Shown: positions 44,851-53,888 of the stretch, piece by piece
Layout: each line of letters begins with the position of its first letter
How positions within the stretch are numbered: position 1 is the first letter of the stretch
Source: Melioribacter roseus
Lineage (GTDB): Bacteria; Bacteroidota; Ignavibacteria; Ignavibacteriales; Melioribacteraceae
Direction of reading: 5' to 3'
Length of the DNA stretch: 64,000 bases
Assembly: GCA_020723165.1 (NCBI GenBank)
Contig: DYJK01000005.1
Location: 1 to 64,000 of the forward strand
The notes under the pieces: model-generated
Database searches by the model: none
Told to the model about the DNA's origin: nothing
Seen by the model: the letters and a program-made list of their open reading frames with translations, nothing else
Position numbers and translations under genes: made by a program

Positions 44851-45351
44851 TTATTCTATAGTCATAATAATTGCATCTTTTTCTACCGCCTCGCCACCCT
44901 TAACCATTATCTCTTTTACGATTCCCGAATAATTAGATCTAAGTTCGTTTTCCATTTTCATCGCTTCAAGTATGATTATAGGGTCGCCGATATTAATACT
45001 ATCACCAATTTTTCTTAAAACTTTGTTGATTAAACCTGGCATAGGTGCACGGCACTCATGCATTTTTTTTGCTGATTCCTTTTTTGAAATAATCTCATTA
45101 GCAAAATCCTGGAGCTTTGTCCTAATATTTATATTGAAATACGAGCCCTCAATCAAAAATTCATAATTACCATTACTATGGGAGTTATAAGCTGCTTCAA
45201 ATGGAATATTACCCAGTTTAATCAGCATGGAGTGTTTATTGATTTCGGTTAATTCAACATTTAATGTTCTACCGTTAATTTCAACTTTAGAGCTGTCTAT
45301 AATTTTAACAGTATGCTTCTTTTGGTTATATGTAATTACAAACTCACTCAT
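44851..45351 (-). CDS. Biotin carboxyl carrier protein (acyl-CoA carboxylase)
   Basis: A 166-residue protein from ATG at 45351; a TTG at 45354 would add one residue. The C-terminal biotinyl domain (about 95-166) carries the AMKME biotin site. The N-terminal part with the EFVITYNQKK and FLIEGSYFNINIRT strands resembles the BT plus BCCP tail of propionyl/methylcrotonyl-CoA carboxylase alpha chains rather than AccB. It overlaps the biotin carboxylase gene by a few bases, so the alpha chain is split into two proteins. Confidence 0.85.
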   Translation of the reverse strand: MSEFVITYNQKKHTVKIIDSSKVEINGRTLNVELTEINKHSMLIKLGNIPFEAAYNSHSNGNYEFLIEGSYFNINIRTKLQDFANEIISKKESAKKMHECRAPMPGLINKVLRKIGDSINIGDPIIILEAMKMENELRSNYSGIVKEIMVKGGEAVEKDAIIMTIE

Positions 45352-46840
45352 CAAATTGTTCGAGCCATCTGTTTTGTGAACTAACTCTATTCTCTGATAA
45401 CTTAAATTCGCTTTCTTTATTCTTTAGTAAAGCTGCTAAAACAACTGCCGCTTCTTCAACTTCAGGATTAATATACTGATTCCATTTTTGCGGTATCAAC
45501 GGTAAAAATTCTTTTTCTAAAAAGTTGATGTTAAAATCGCCGGTGAGATATTTTCCCTGGTTGAACAACCAGTTGAACGCCGGGATGTTGGTTATAACAC
45601 CTATAATCTGGTATTCTTTCAAAGCCCTCTGCATTCTTTGGATCGCTTCATTCCTTGTGTTTCCCCAGGCCGTAACTTTTGAAAGGAGTGGGTCATAATA
45701 GATCGGTACATCACTAAGTAGATCAATCCCGCGATCGATTCTAATACCCGGACCTGAAGTTAAACGGTGATGCAATATTTTGCCAACAGACGGAGAAAAA
45801 TTATTATCAACATCTTCAGCATAAATTCTGCATTCTATGGCATGCCCGTTAATTTTAAAATCCTCTTGTTTTACATTTAATTTTTCGCCGTTGGCAACAC
45901 GTATCTGCATTTTCACCAAATCAACCCCGGTTATCATTTCTGTTACCGGGTGCTCAACTTGCAGACGTGTATTCATCTCAAGGAAATAAAAATCTTTATT
46001 CTTATCCATTAAAAATTCTATTGTACCGGCATTGTAATAATTGCAAGCTTTTGCAGCATTAATAGCAGCGGTTGTAATTTTTTCTCTTGTTATATCATCA
46101 ATAAAAATTGATGGCGCTTCTTCAACAACTTTTTGCTGCCTCCTTTGTATTGAGCAGTCCCTTTCAAAGAGATGAATATAATTCCCGAATTTATCAGCGA
46201 AAATTTGAACTTCAATATGTTTCGGGTCTACGATTAGTTTCTCTATGTAAATTTCAGATTTGCCGAAGGCTTTTAGTGATTCATTTCGTGCGGAGTCGAA
46301 TGCAGAATCGAGTTCGTCATCATTAAATATCTTTCTCATCCCTTTACCGCCGCCACCGGAACTTGCCTTCAGCATTATAGGATAACCGATTTCATGTGCT
46401 ATTTTTTTTGCGACAGTCTTATCATCAATTGCTTCGGTAGTACCGGGCACAATTGGTACGTTATGCTGTTGCATTAAACGTCTTGCAGCAGTTTTATCGC
46501 CCATTAATTCAACAGATTTTGAAGATGGACCGATAAATTCAATGCCGGATTCTTCAACCATTTTAATGAATTCTGAATTCTCGGATAGAAAACCGTAACC
46601 GGGATGGATAGCATCTGCGCCGATTTCTTTTGCAAGATCAATTATTTTTGATTTATGAAGATATGATTCCGATGCCGGTGGTGGTCCGATCAAGTATGCT
46701 TCATCTGCTATCCGGACGTGTAGTGAACTTTTATCCGCCTCAGAGTAGATTACAGCAGATTTGATATTCATTTCGCGGCAAGCTTTAATTATTCTTACCG
46801 CAATCTCCCCTCTGTTTACAATCAGGATCTTAGTGAACAT
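45344..46840 (-). CDS. Biotin carboxylase subunit of an acyl-CoA carboxylase
   Basis: A 498-residue ATP-grasp enzyme that carboxylates biotin. KILIVNRGEIAVRI opens the N-terminal domain; the ATP-binding loop KASSGGGGKGMRK and the catalytic-region FLEMNTRLQVEHPVTEMITGVDLV are intact. The C-terminal domain ends about residue 445, and about 50 extra residues follow. With the neighbouring BCCP it makes an alpha-type subunit pair; the carboxyltransferase is not in the window, so acetyl- versus propionyl-CoA specificity is open. Confidence 0.9.
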   Translation of the reverse strand: MFTKILIVNRGEIAVRIIKACREMNIKSAVIYSEADKSSLHVRIADEAYLIGPPPASESYLHKSKIIDLAKEIGADAIHPGYGFLSENSEFIKMVEESGIEFIGPSSKSVELMGDKTAARRLMQQHNVPIVPGTTEAIDDKTVAKKIAHEIGYPIMLKASSGGGGKGMRKIFNDDELDSAFDSARNESLKAFGKSEIYIEKLIVDPKHIEVQIFADKFGNYIHLFERDCSIQRRQQKVVEEAPSIFIDDITREKITTAAINAAKACNYYNAGTIEFLMDKNKDFYFLEMNTRLQVEHPVTEMITGVDLVKMQIRVANGEKLNVKQEDFKINGHAIECRIYAEDVDNNFSPSVGKILHHRLTSGPGIRIDRGIDLLSDVPIYYDPLLSKVTAWGNTRNEAIQRMQRALKEYQIIGVITNIPAFNWLFNQGKYLTGDFNINFLEKEFLPLIPQKWNQYINPEVEEAAVVLAALLKNKESEFKLSENRVSSQNRWLEQFDE

Positions 46841-46842
46841 AT

Positions 46843-49188
46843 TTATTTGAATTCCACAATTGTAACTCCGTCACCGCCGCTTTCTATACCGGCAAAATAA
46901 AATTTTTCAACATGCCGGTAACTTTTAAGAATTGTTTTAACCAACTGTTTAAGTGCGCCAGTTCCTTTACCATGCAATATTTCAGCACGATCCAATCCGC
47001 GCATATGAGAATTATCGAGAAACTTTATTATTTCAGGTTCCGCCTCTTCATATTTTTTACCGCGAATATCTAAACGGTAATTCAAATTATCGAGATCGAA
47101 AGAATAATTTGTAACTCGTTGTTCAATTGAATCTGCTTTCTTTGAAGGAATCAAATCTGAATATTTTGCTTTTATTTTAAGAGAACCAATCATAAGCACT
47201 GCACGATCTTTTAATTTATCAATCTCTTCAACAAACCCTACAGAATTTGTACCTTGGATTGCCGCATACGAACCGACCTTAACTTCGCCATTTGTTCTTT
47301 GAGATGGCTCCGGTTTAATTATTGACTCGGCTTCTTTTTTGATCTTGCTGATTTTCTCCTTTTCAGTTTTTATAACCTCTTTTTTTGCATTCGATTCACG
47401 AATATTTTTTATAGCAGATTCAATTTTCTTGTTCACATCAACCAGGTATGTCTTGGCTTTCTCTTTAGTCTCTTCTAAAATTTCTTTCTTTTGTTTCTCC
47501 AGCTTATCAATTTTTTCCTGGTATAGATTTGCCAAGCTCTTCAATCGTATATTCTCAATTTCCAGTTTATTTAATTCCTCCCTTAGCTTTTTAGATTTCT
47601 TTTCTAAGTTGACGAGGAAATCTTCAATCTTAGTTTTGTCAGGATCGAGATATTGTTTCGATAATTCTATAAACTTGTTATCGAAACCGATTCTTCCGGC
47701 AACCTCGAAAGCATAACTTGAACCCGGTACACCCTGGTTAAATTTATATGTAGGTTTCAACGCTTCAAGGTCAAACTCCATTGATGCGTTCTGAAAATAT
47801 TCCAATTGATTCGCTAATACTTTTAACGATCCGTGATGGGTTGTTGCTAGAACTCTTGATTTTTTATCTCTTAATGAAATTAATACTCCGGTTGCAATAG
47901 CAGCACCCTCTGTCGGATCTGTACCGGTCCCGATTTCATCTAAAAGTATTAAAGTGTTTTCATCGGCATTTTCAATTATGTGTCTGATGTTTGTTAAGTG
48001 GGAACTAAATGTACTCAGATCATCCTCTATAGATTGGGCATCGCCTATATCTACAAGAATATTTTCAAAATAATGGAAATTAGAATCTGGATGAACCGGT
48101 ACATGAATGCCGGCTTGTGCAAGTAGACATAATAACCCGGTAGTTTTTAATGTAACTGTTTTTCCGCCGGCGTTTGGCCCGGTAATTAATATGACAGATG
48201 AATTTTCAAATTTTAGATTAAGCGGAATTGTGGCATTGTGACCAATTTTCTTTATCAAGATGGGATGTCTTCCCTCGATTAGATGAAACGGTACGTTTGG
48301 TCTGTATGATGGGAAAGCACCCAGAATTTCTATTGAATACTTAGCACGTGCAAAAATTGAATCCAGTTCTGATATCGATTTGAGAGCATTCTTCAATCCC
48401 TCGCTGTTTTGCCCGATCTTTTCAGTCAATGCTTTCAATATCTTTTCTATTTCTCTTTTTTCGGCAAAACTTAGCGAAAGGATTTCGTTGTTTAATTCTA
48501 ATGTCTCTTCCGGCTCGATATAAACCGTTTGCCCGGTAGAAGATTCGGAATGCACGAATCCGCGCACATGTCTCTTGTGTTCAGCTTTAACCGGGAGAAC
48601 TATCCTTCCATCGCGCTGTGTTATATATTCTTCTTGTACTAAATAGGAATCGCTTAATTGTTTTAGTAGTTTATTAACAAGTTTTCGTAAAGACAATTCC
48701 TTATCGCGGATTTCATTTCTAATTTCTTTTAAACGCGGTGTAGCATCGTCTTTAACCTCTCCGCTCTCGGTAAAGTTATGTGAGATTTGATGTTCGAATA
48801 CTTTATCGACAAATAATTCGCTTCGAAGTATCTCAATGTTTTTTAATTCAAGTTCTTTATGTTTTAAAAACTGAAATAATTTTCTTGAAGTTTCGGCAAG
48901 TTTTAGTACACCTAAAATTTGTTTAATCCCTAACACTACACCTTCAACTTTACTTTTTGCTAATGTGTCGGTTAAATCAGGTAAGTATTCCAGCGGAGGT
49001 AAATCATTGTGGATCAATATTTCTTTTGCTTCGGTTACTTTTGCACCGTCCTGAATTATAAGTTCCAATGAAGAAAGCGGTGCTAATCTTAGTGTAAATT
49101 CTTTCCCGTTATCTGTTATGCAATATTTAGCAATGAAGGAGATTACTTTTTGAAATTCTAATTTGTCTAATGTTTCTTGTTTGATCAT
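46843..49188 (-). CDS. mutS2: Endonuclease/ATPase MutS2 with Smr domain
   Basis: A 781-residue protein from ATG at 49188, one base after the cvpA stop (ATG at 49212 would overlap cvpA and add eight residues). The MutS core has ITGPNAGGKTVTLK (Walker A) and LILLDEIGTGTDPTEGAA (Walker B). A long coiled-coil region (about 510-610) is followed by a C-terminal Smr domain with LDIRGKKYEEAE and ILHGKGTGALK. MutS2 splits collided ribosomes and processes branched DNA in other bacteria; it lacks the mismatch-recognition domain. Confidence 0.93.
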   Translation of the reverse strand: MIKQETLDKLEFQKVISFIAKYCITDNGKEFTLRLAPLSSLELIIQDGAKVTEAKEILIHNDLPPLEYLPDLTDTLAKSKVEGVVLGIKQILGVLKLAETSRKLFQFLKHKELELKNIEILRSELFVDKVFEHQISHNFTESGEVKDDATPRLKEIRNEIRDKELSLRKLVNKLLKQLSDSYLVQEEYITQRDGRIVLPVKAEHKRHVRGFVHSESSTGQTVYIEPEETLELNNEILSLSFAEKREIEKILKALTEKIGQNSEGLKNALKSISELDSIFARAKYSIEILGAFPSYRPNVPFHLIEGRHPILIKKIGHNATIPLNLKFENSSVILITGPNAGGKTVTLKTTGLLCLLAQAGIHVPVHPDSNFHYFENILVDIGDAQSIEDDLSTFSSHLTNIRHIIENADENTLILLDEIGTGTDPTEGAAIATGVLISLRDKKSRVLATTHHGSLKVLANQLEYFQNASMEFDLEALKPTYKFNQGVPGSSYAFEVAGRIGFDNKFIELSKQYLDPDKTKIEDFLVNLEKKSKKLREELNKLEIENIRLKSLANLYQEKIDKLEKQKKEILEETKEKAKTYLVDVNKKIESAIKNIRESNAKKEVIKTEKEKISKIKKEAESIIKPEPSQRTNGEVKVGSYAAIQGTNSVGFVEEIDKLKDRAVLMIGSLKIKAKYSDLIPSKKADSIEQRVTNYSFDLDNLNYRLDIRGKKYEEAEPEIIKFLDNSHMRGLDRAEILHGKGTGALKQLVKTILKSYRHVEKFYFAGIESGGDGVTIVEFK

Positions 49189-49189
49189 A

Positions 49190-49741
49190 TCATTCAACTT
49201 TTGAGCTGTCATTTTTTATTGAAGAGCCGGCAGTCTCATCCTCTATAAAATATTTTATTATGTCTGTTGCTTTTGCCCTATGCCCAATTATTAAGTCAAT
49301 CGAATATGGAATTATTTCACTTACTGAATTATACAACAAGGATTCTTGTTTAGTATTCTTATCCGGGAAACCGAAAATATTTACAAATAGTAAAAGAGCA
49401 CTTAAAAAGAAAAGTATTTGCACTATCCCGATAATACCGCCTATTAATTGGTTAATGAAAAGATTTAATTTATCGAGAGGATGAACAATTCTTTTGATAA
49501 TGGATGCAATTAAAATTGTAACGAGAAAGATTATTATCCCGGCGACAACACCGGCAAAATATTCATCCTTGTTGAAAATCGGGGTCAATAAATTTCCAAG
49601 ACTGTCGGAAAACTCAAATGCAAAGGCAACACCGGCAACTAATCCGATTAGCCCTATAATTTTTCTTACCAATCCATCTTTGAATCCTAACAAGAATCCA
49701 ATAACCAACCCGATAATTATGATGTAATCGATGTAGTTCAA
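49190..49741 (-). CDS. cvpA: CvpA family membrane protein
   Basis: A 183-residue protein with four predicted helices (about 4-17, 27-46, 62-84, 97-120). The N-terminus YIDYIIIIGLVIGFLLGFKDGLVRKIIGLIG is typical of CvpA. The family was named for colicin V production but affects envelope function more widely. It overlaps yqeY by 4 bases and is adjacent to mutS2, an arrangement also seen in Bacillus and relatives. Confidence 0.82.
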   Translation of the reverse strand: MNYIDYIIIIGLVIGFLLGFKDGLVRKIIGLIGLVAGVAFAFEFSDSLGNLLTPIFNKDEYFAGVVAGIIIFLVTILIASIIKRIVHPLDKLNLFINQLIGGIIGIVQILFFLSALLLFVNIFGFPDKNTKQESLLYNSVSEIIPYSIDLIIGHRAKATDIIKYFIEDETAGSSIKNDSSKVE

Positions 49742-50190
49742 TTACCGCTCAAAATCTTTTCTACGATTTCTTTAATTACTTTTCCGTCTGCTTTCCCTTT
49801 TAACGTTTTTGCTGCTATGGGCATTAATTTAGGAAAGTCTTCTTTGCTTTTAGCACCAATTTCCGACGCCAATTTCTTTACTTCATTTATAATTTCATCA
49901 GTAGAAAGCTGCTTTGGTAAAAATTCCTCCAGAATTTTTAATTCTTGCTCTTCTTTTTCTGCTAAATCGATTCGGTTAGCATTTCTAAATTGTTCTATTG
50001 ATTCTTTTCTTTTTTTTGCAGCTGATGTGAGCATTTTTATTTCTTCTTCTGGATTTAATTCTTTGCCACTACCGCTTTTTTCAAATTCTAAAATTAAAGC
50101 TCTTATTGACCGGATAGTCTCAAGACGGATTTTATCACCACTTTTCATTGAATCTTTTAATTCCTGGTTTATTTTCTCTTTCAAGTTCAT
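49738..50190 (-). CDS. YqeY-like GatB/YqeY domain protein
   Basis: A 150-residue helical protein from ATG at 50190 (the upstream ATG at 50211 would overlap the terminator). MNLKEKINQELKDSMKSGDKIRLETIRSI and the C-terminal APIAAKTLKGKADGKVI-type region mark the GatB/YqeY fold, found as the tail of the amidotransferase subunit GatB and as stand-alone YqeY. It may bind tRNA. It is cotranscribed with cvpA and mutS2. Confidence 0.82.
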   Translation of the reverse strand: MNLKEKINQELKDSMKSGDKIRLETIRSIRALILEFEKSGSGKELNPEEEIKMLTSAAKKRKESIEQFRNANRIDLAEKEEQELKILEEFLPKQLSTDEIINEVKKLASEIGAKSKEDFPKLMPIAAKTLKGKADGKVIKEIVEKILSGN

Positions 50191-50208
50191 TCTATCCTCG
50201 TGATTAAT

Positions 50209-50245
50209 CAAAAAAAAAGGCAGACTATTAATAATAATCTGCCTT
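50209..50245 (-). terminator. Strong terminator between exbD and the yqeY operon
   Basis: On the minus strand a 12-base stem (AAGGCAGATTAT with ATAGTCTGCCTT, one G-T pair, loop of five) is followed by eight Ts. It lies 21 bases after the exbD stop at 50266 and ends just before the yqeY start, separating two operons. Confidence 0.85.
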
Positions 50246-50265
50246 AAATTAAGAAAAAGATATTA

Positions 50266-50679
50266 TTATATCTTAAGCAAAGTTGAATAGTTAATTCTCA
50301 AACAAGATGCTTTTCTAAGTTCTTGCTGAATATCGGTAACAACTCCCATATCAGAATTTTTATCAACACGTAGGGAAACTATTACATTGGGTAGTGAAAC
50401 CCTTTTGGAGTACATTATTTTTTGAATCTCGTCTAATTTTGTAAGACTATCATTAACTTGAATTTTACCATCTTGACCAATCCAAATATATGATATCAAT
50501 CTTTTGTTCTCTATTTTCTCAATAGCTTTTGCCTCGGGTAATCTAAATTGTACCAATACATCAACTTCTCTTAATGTAGTAGTAACCATAAAGAATAATA
50601 GCAGCATAAAAACAATATCCGGCATAGAGGCAGTTGGAATACTTGTTTTAGTATTAGATCTCTTTTTTTCAAATTTCAT
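50266..50679 (-). CDS. ExbD/TolR family biopolymer transport protein (second of pair)
   Basis: A 137-residue inner-membrane protein. The single helix starts at about residue 20 (MPDIVFMLLLFFMVTTTL) and includes the ion-translocating aspartate near the helix start (D21). The periplasmic domain is short. It works with ExbB to use proton motive force across the envelope. It is encoded 15 bases after another exbD. Having two ExbD genes allows mixed complexes. Confidence 0.88.
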   Translation of the reverse strand: MKFEKKRSNTKTSIPTASMPDIVFMLLLFFMVTTTLREVDVLVQFRLPEAKAIEKIENKRLISYIWIGQDGKIQVNDSLTKLDEIQKIMYSKRVSLPNVIVSLRVDKNSDMGVVTDIQQELRKASCLRINYSTLLKI

Positions 50680-50694
50680 TATAGTATCCCTAAA

Positions 50695-51240
50695 TTATTT
50701 TTTTATTGCTTCAGGTTCTGCAATACTTATAGTAATAGGAATTTTTTCACGTATTTCTTTCATCTCTTCACTTTTATCATTAAGATCAACTAATCTTTTG
50801 CCGTACTTTGATTGTGAATATTGTTCCCTGACACTAAAATATGCTTCTTTAACCTGATCTAATGCTTGTATGTATAAATTGTAATTTGTTTTTCTATCTG
50901 TTTTTACAGAAACGACTAACTTCTTTGTATCCGGTAAGTCAATTTTACTTTCTATTCTTGGTATCAAAGTTTTTGAAATCTGCGGTATAGCAATAATCTC
51001 GTTATTTAAGAGAACATCCCCGTTTTCATTTATCAGAACAGCAGCTAACCTATCCTTTGAAATCGGTACAGTAGTTTGTTGTTCCGGCGGAATAAACTCA
51101 GGTAATGTTAAACCGATACCGGTATCAACATCAATTACGGTAGACACCATGAAGAATAATAAAAGCAAAAAAGAGATATCAGCCATAGAGCTAGACGGGA
51201 TTTCCGGATCCGGCTTTTTTTTCTTTTTGATTTGAATCAT
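50695..51240 (-). CDS. ExbD/TolR family biopolymer transport protein (first of pair)
   Basis: A 181-residue protein of the same family. The transmembrane segment SMADISFLLLLFFMVSTVI carries the conserved Asp (D21), and a longer periplasmic domain (about 50-180) follows, with KLVVSVKTDRKTNYNLYIQAL. The lysine-rich N-terminus (KKKKKPDPEIP) is cytoplasmic. It is 30 bases after exbB and precedes the shorter exbD. Confidence 0.88.
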   Translation of the reverse strand: MIQIKKKKKPDPEIPSSSMADISFLLLLFFMVSTVIDVDTGIGLTLPEFIPPEQQTTVPISKDRLAAVLINENGDVLLNNEIIAIPQISKTLIPRIESKIDLPDTKKLVVSVKTDRKTNYNLYIQALDQVKEAYFSVREQYSQSKYGKRLVDLNDKSEEMKEIREKIPITISIAEPEAIKK

Positions 51241-51270
51241 TTTATTCTCAATAGATTATTTTAGCAATAG

Positions 51271-51957
51271 TTACTTTTTCTTCATTTCGTATAGAGCGTC
51301 GATCAATTCGATGGAGCTTTCTTCCATATCAGAGATGATTTTATCAATTCTTGATACAAAATAATTATATAGAGCTTGAAGAATCATAGCAACTACCAAT
51401 CCGAACAATGTTGTTAATAATGCAACAGAAATACCGCCGGCAACAACACCAGGAGAAATTTGAGCTGCTTCTTTAATAGCATCGAATGCCTGAATCATTC
51501 CTTGTACAGTTCCGGTAAAACCAAGCATAGGTGCCAAACTAATAAATAGTGAAATCCAAATTAATCCTTTTTCGAGGAACCCGGTTTCAATTGCACCATA
51601 TGCCATAATAGCTTTTTCAGCGGCATCGAGACCTTCATCAGCACGTAAAAGACCGGCATGGAAAACAGATGCAATAGAGCCGCGTGAATTTTCGCATAAC
51701 TTGATTGCTTCCGGAACGCCACCTTTATTTAAAGCATCTTTAACTTGCACGATGAATTTTTTTGTATTAATTGAAGCTTTAGAGAGAGTATACAATCTTT
51801 CGAATGCAAACCCCAGACCAATTATTAAGCATCCTAAAATTGGCCACATGAAAAGCCCGCCTTCAATGAATTTTTCTTGTAGATAAGTAATTATACCTTG
51901 ATCTTGAACTTGTGCTAGCACAAGTGTAATAAACCCATTAATCTCTGCGATTTGCAT
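51271..51957 (-). CDS. ExbB/TolQ family proton channel protein
   Basis: A 228-residue protein from ATG at 51957, nine bases after GGAGG; TTG at 51966 is less likely. Three helices are visible (about 30-50, 135-155, 170-200). The conserved LAPMLGFTGTVQGMIQAF and the GGISVALLTTLFGLVVAMILQAL helices line the pore with ExbD. No TonB or TolA gene follows, so the energised outer-membrane partner is unknown. Confidence 0.9.
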   Translation of the reverse strand: MQIAEINGFITLVLAQVQDQGIITYLQEKFIEGGLFMWPILGCLIIGLGFAFERLYTLSKASINTKKFIVQVKDALNKGGVPEAIKLCENSRGSIASVFHAGLLRADEGLDAAEKAIMAYGAIETGFLEKGLIWISLFISLAPMLGFTGTVQGMIQAFDAIKEAAQISPGVVAGGISVALLTTLFGLVVAMILQALYNYFVSRIDKIISDMEESSIELIDALYEMKKK

Positions 51958-52092
51958 AAGAGACAACCTCCATTGTTATTTTATTTATTGATTAGAAAAA
52001 TCGATCTTTTTCTAAAATTAAGCTTGCGAACATTAAACAAACTACGAAAAAAAGTCAATAAATAATTTATGACACTTCTTATTGTTTCTATC

Positions 52093-52767
52093 TTAATCTC
52101 TAAATTCTTGAATTATTTCGCCCGAATAATTTTCCCACTTTAAAAATATTTTTTGTACAGTTGCACATATTGCTTTTGGACTTACCATTAATGAATTGTC
52201 CTTTATCCACTGCCGGTTTTCTTCAGTATCAATAATGTATGGCGCAACGGCATTAGCCGTTAAATTGATTTCTGTTCCTTCGATAGCTAAGCTTCTTACT
52301 AAATAGTTTAACGCATTTTTTGTTAATCCGTAAATAGCATTATTTTTTTGCGGCTTCAAACTTGATAAGGCACTAGTAAAACAAATTGTTCCGCCCGATG
52401 AATCTCTGACAAGTTTCATAAAGTATTTTGATATCAATAATGCTGACGTCAAGTTTATAGATACAAGCCGTTCCCATTCTTCTATTGGTGTCTCGGCTAT
52501 TGTTTTACCACCGGAATAACCGCCAATAGTTGAAAAGAGAAAGTAAATATTTTCTTTTCCTAGAATTACTTTTTGAAACGCCTTATCCACATTTATTTCT
52601 TTAGATAAGTCTTCTACAATTATTTGACTTACGTTTATAGTTGGTTTTATATCGACTGGCTTTCGCGAAAAAATAAAATACTCATCATACTTTTGGGTTA
52701 AAAAATAATCTACGGCTGTTTTACCGAGATTTCCGCTAGCCCCGAACAATAGAAATATTTTTTTCAT
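52093..52767 (-). CDS. Short-chain dehydrogenase/reductase family protein
   Basis: A 224-residue SDR. The nucleotide-binding GASGNLG is at residues 9-15. The catalytic Ser is in CFTSALSSLKP and the YxxxK motif is IYGLTKNALNYL. Cofactor preference and substrate cannot be decided. It follows the EEP hydrolase gene by three bases. Confidence 0.82.
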   Translation of the reverse strand: MKKIFLLFGASGNLGKTAVDYFLTQKYDEYFIFSRKPVDIKPTINVSQIIVEDLSKEINVDKAFQKVILGKENIYFLFSTIGGYSGGKTIAETPIEEWERLVSINLTSALLISKYFMKLVRDSSGGTICFTSALSSLKPQKNNAIYGLTKNALNYLVRSLAIEGTEINLTANAVAPYIIDTEENRQWIKDNSLMVSPKAICATVQKIFLKWENYSGEIIQEFRD

Positions 52768-52770
52768 TAA

Positions 52771-53811
52771 CTAATCTTTCGTATAAAAAAATTTAGTTCC
52801 TACCGGGAAATGATCGCTGTAACCGCCATAGTATTTTGTACCGGAATACGTAGGAAGAATACTCCCCTTTTTTTCACCCTCTTTTGCAATTATGAAATCT
52901 GGTTTAATAATTTCAAAACTATCACAATCATATTTCAATTTTTTATCGGTAATAAACCGGCTTGATATAATAATCTGGTCAAGCATATTCCAATCGGAAC
53001 CGAACCGGTATGATCCTTCACCTTGTTCGAATTTAGTAAATGCGGCATTGGAAAGTTTATTAGATTCATTCATATCATCACAATCAATTTTATTCGCAGC
53101 TAAAACATTTTTAATTGATCTATTGCCCGGTTCGTCATTGAAATCGCCAACAATAATAATTCTGTTCTCGTTCACGCTGAATAAAGAATCGACTTTTCTA
53201 CGAAGTGCTGATGCCGCAGCAAATCTGTTTGCTTCCGATTTTGTTTCACCGCCGCGCCTTGAAGGCCAATGATTAACAAAAAAATGAATAATGGAATTAC
53301 TCTCCTTATGAATCAAACCAACATGAAGAATCAACCGCGTCTTATACCGGGTAGGAAGTTCTACTTGAACTGTATCAACACTATGAATATCAAAAGTATT
53401 TCTGTCGTAAATTAGAGCAACATCAATTCCTCTTTCGTCGGGCGAGTCTCTATGAACAATGATATAGTCCCTATCCCTGAATTGATAGATCAATAATTTC
53501 AATACATTGATATTTTCTACTTCTTGAAAACCAAGAATGTCTGGACCACAGCCATTATTCATATAGTTTATAACTTTACTTAAGTTCTTGATTTTTGTTA
53601 AGAGCCGATCGTCAGTCCATTGCCTATTACTTTCCGGTAAAAACTCGGAATCATTTATTGTGGGATCATCCGAGGTATCAAATAAATTTTCAATATTCCA
53701 ATTGGCAACATAGAAAGAATCGATATTATTGCCGGTTTGACATATGCCGGTAATCGGCAGCAATAAATACAAAATTATTCTAATGAGCGGCATTTGAATT
53801 TCTTTAATCAT
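52771..53811 (-). CDS. Secreted endonuclease/exonuclease/phosphatase family protein
   Basis: A 346-residue protein; the signal peptide is cleaner from the ATG for M7 (53793). FYVANWNIENLFD carries the metal-binding Asn and Glu, ILGFQEVENI the second Glu, IIVGDFNDEPGN the catalytic Asp/Asn pair, and GGYSDHFPV the final Asp-His. All are canonical EEP residues. Substrate could be nucleic acid, phospholipid or inositol phosphate. Divergent from polA. Confidence 0.87.
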   Translation of the reverse strand: MIKEIQMPLIRIILYLLLPITGICQTGNNIDSFYVANWNIENLFDTSDDPTINDSEFLPESNRQWTDDRLLTKIKNLSKVINYMNNGCGPDILGFQEVENINVLKLLIYQFRDRDYIIVHRDSPDERGIDVALIYDRNTFDIHSVDTVQVELPTRYKTRLILHVGLIHKESNSIIHFFVNHWPSRRGGETKSEANRFAAASALRRKVDSLFSVNENRIIIVGDFNDEPGNRSIKNVLAANKIDCDDMNESNKLSNAAFTKFEQGEGSYRFGSDWNMLDQIIISSRFITDKKLKYDCDSFEIIKPDFIIAKEGEKKGSILPTYSGTKYYGGYSDHFPVGTKFFYTKD

Positions 53812-53888
53812 AGGATAGTTATTGTAGGAGTTTATTATTATTTTCGATTGAAAATATAATCAAAAATATTCTCTGCAAGAAGGTATAC

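Noticed and set aside
47339-47716. 125-codon plus-strand frame inside mutS2
   Set aside because: Antisense to the lysine- and glutamate-rich coiled coil of mutS2, which makes a serine- and phenylalanine-rich shadow.
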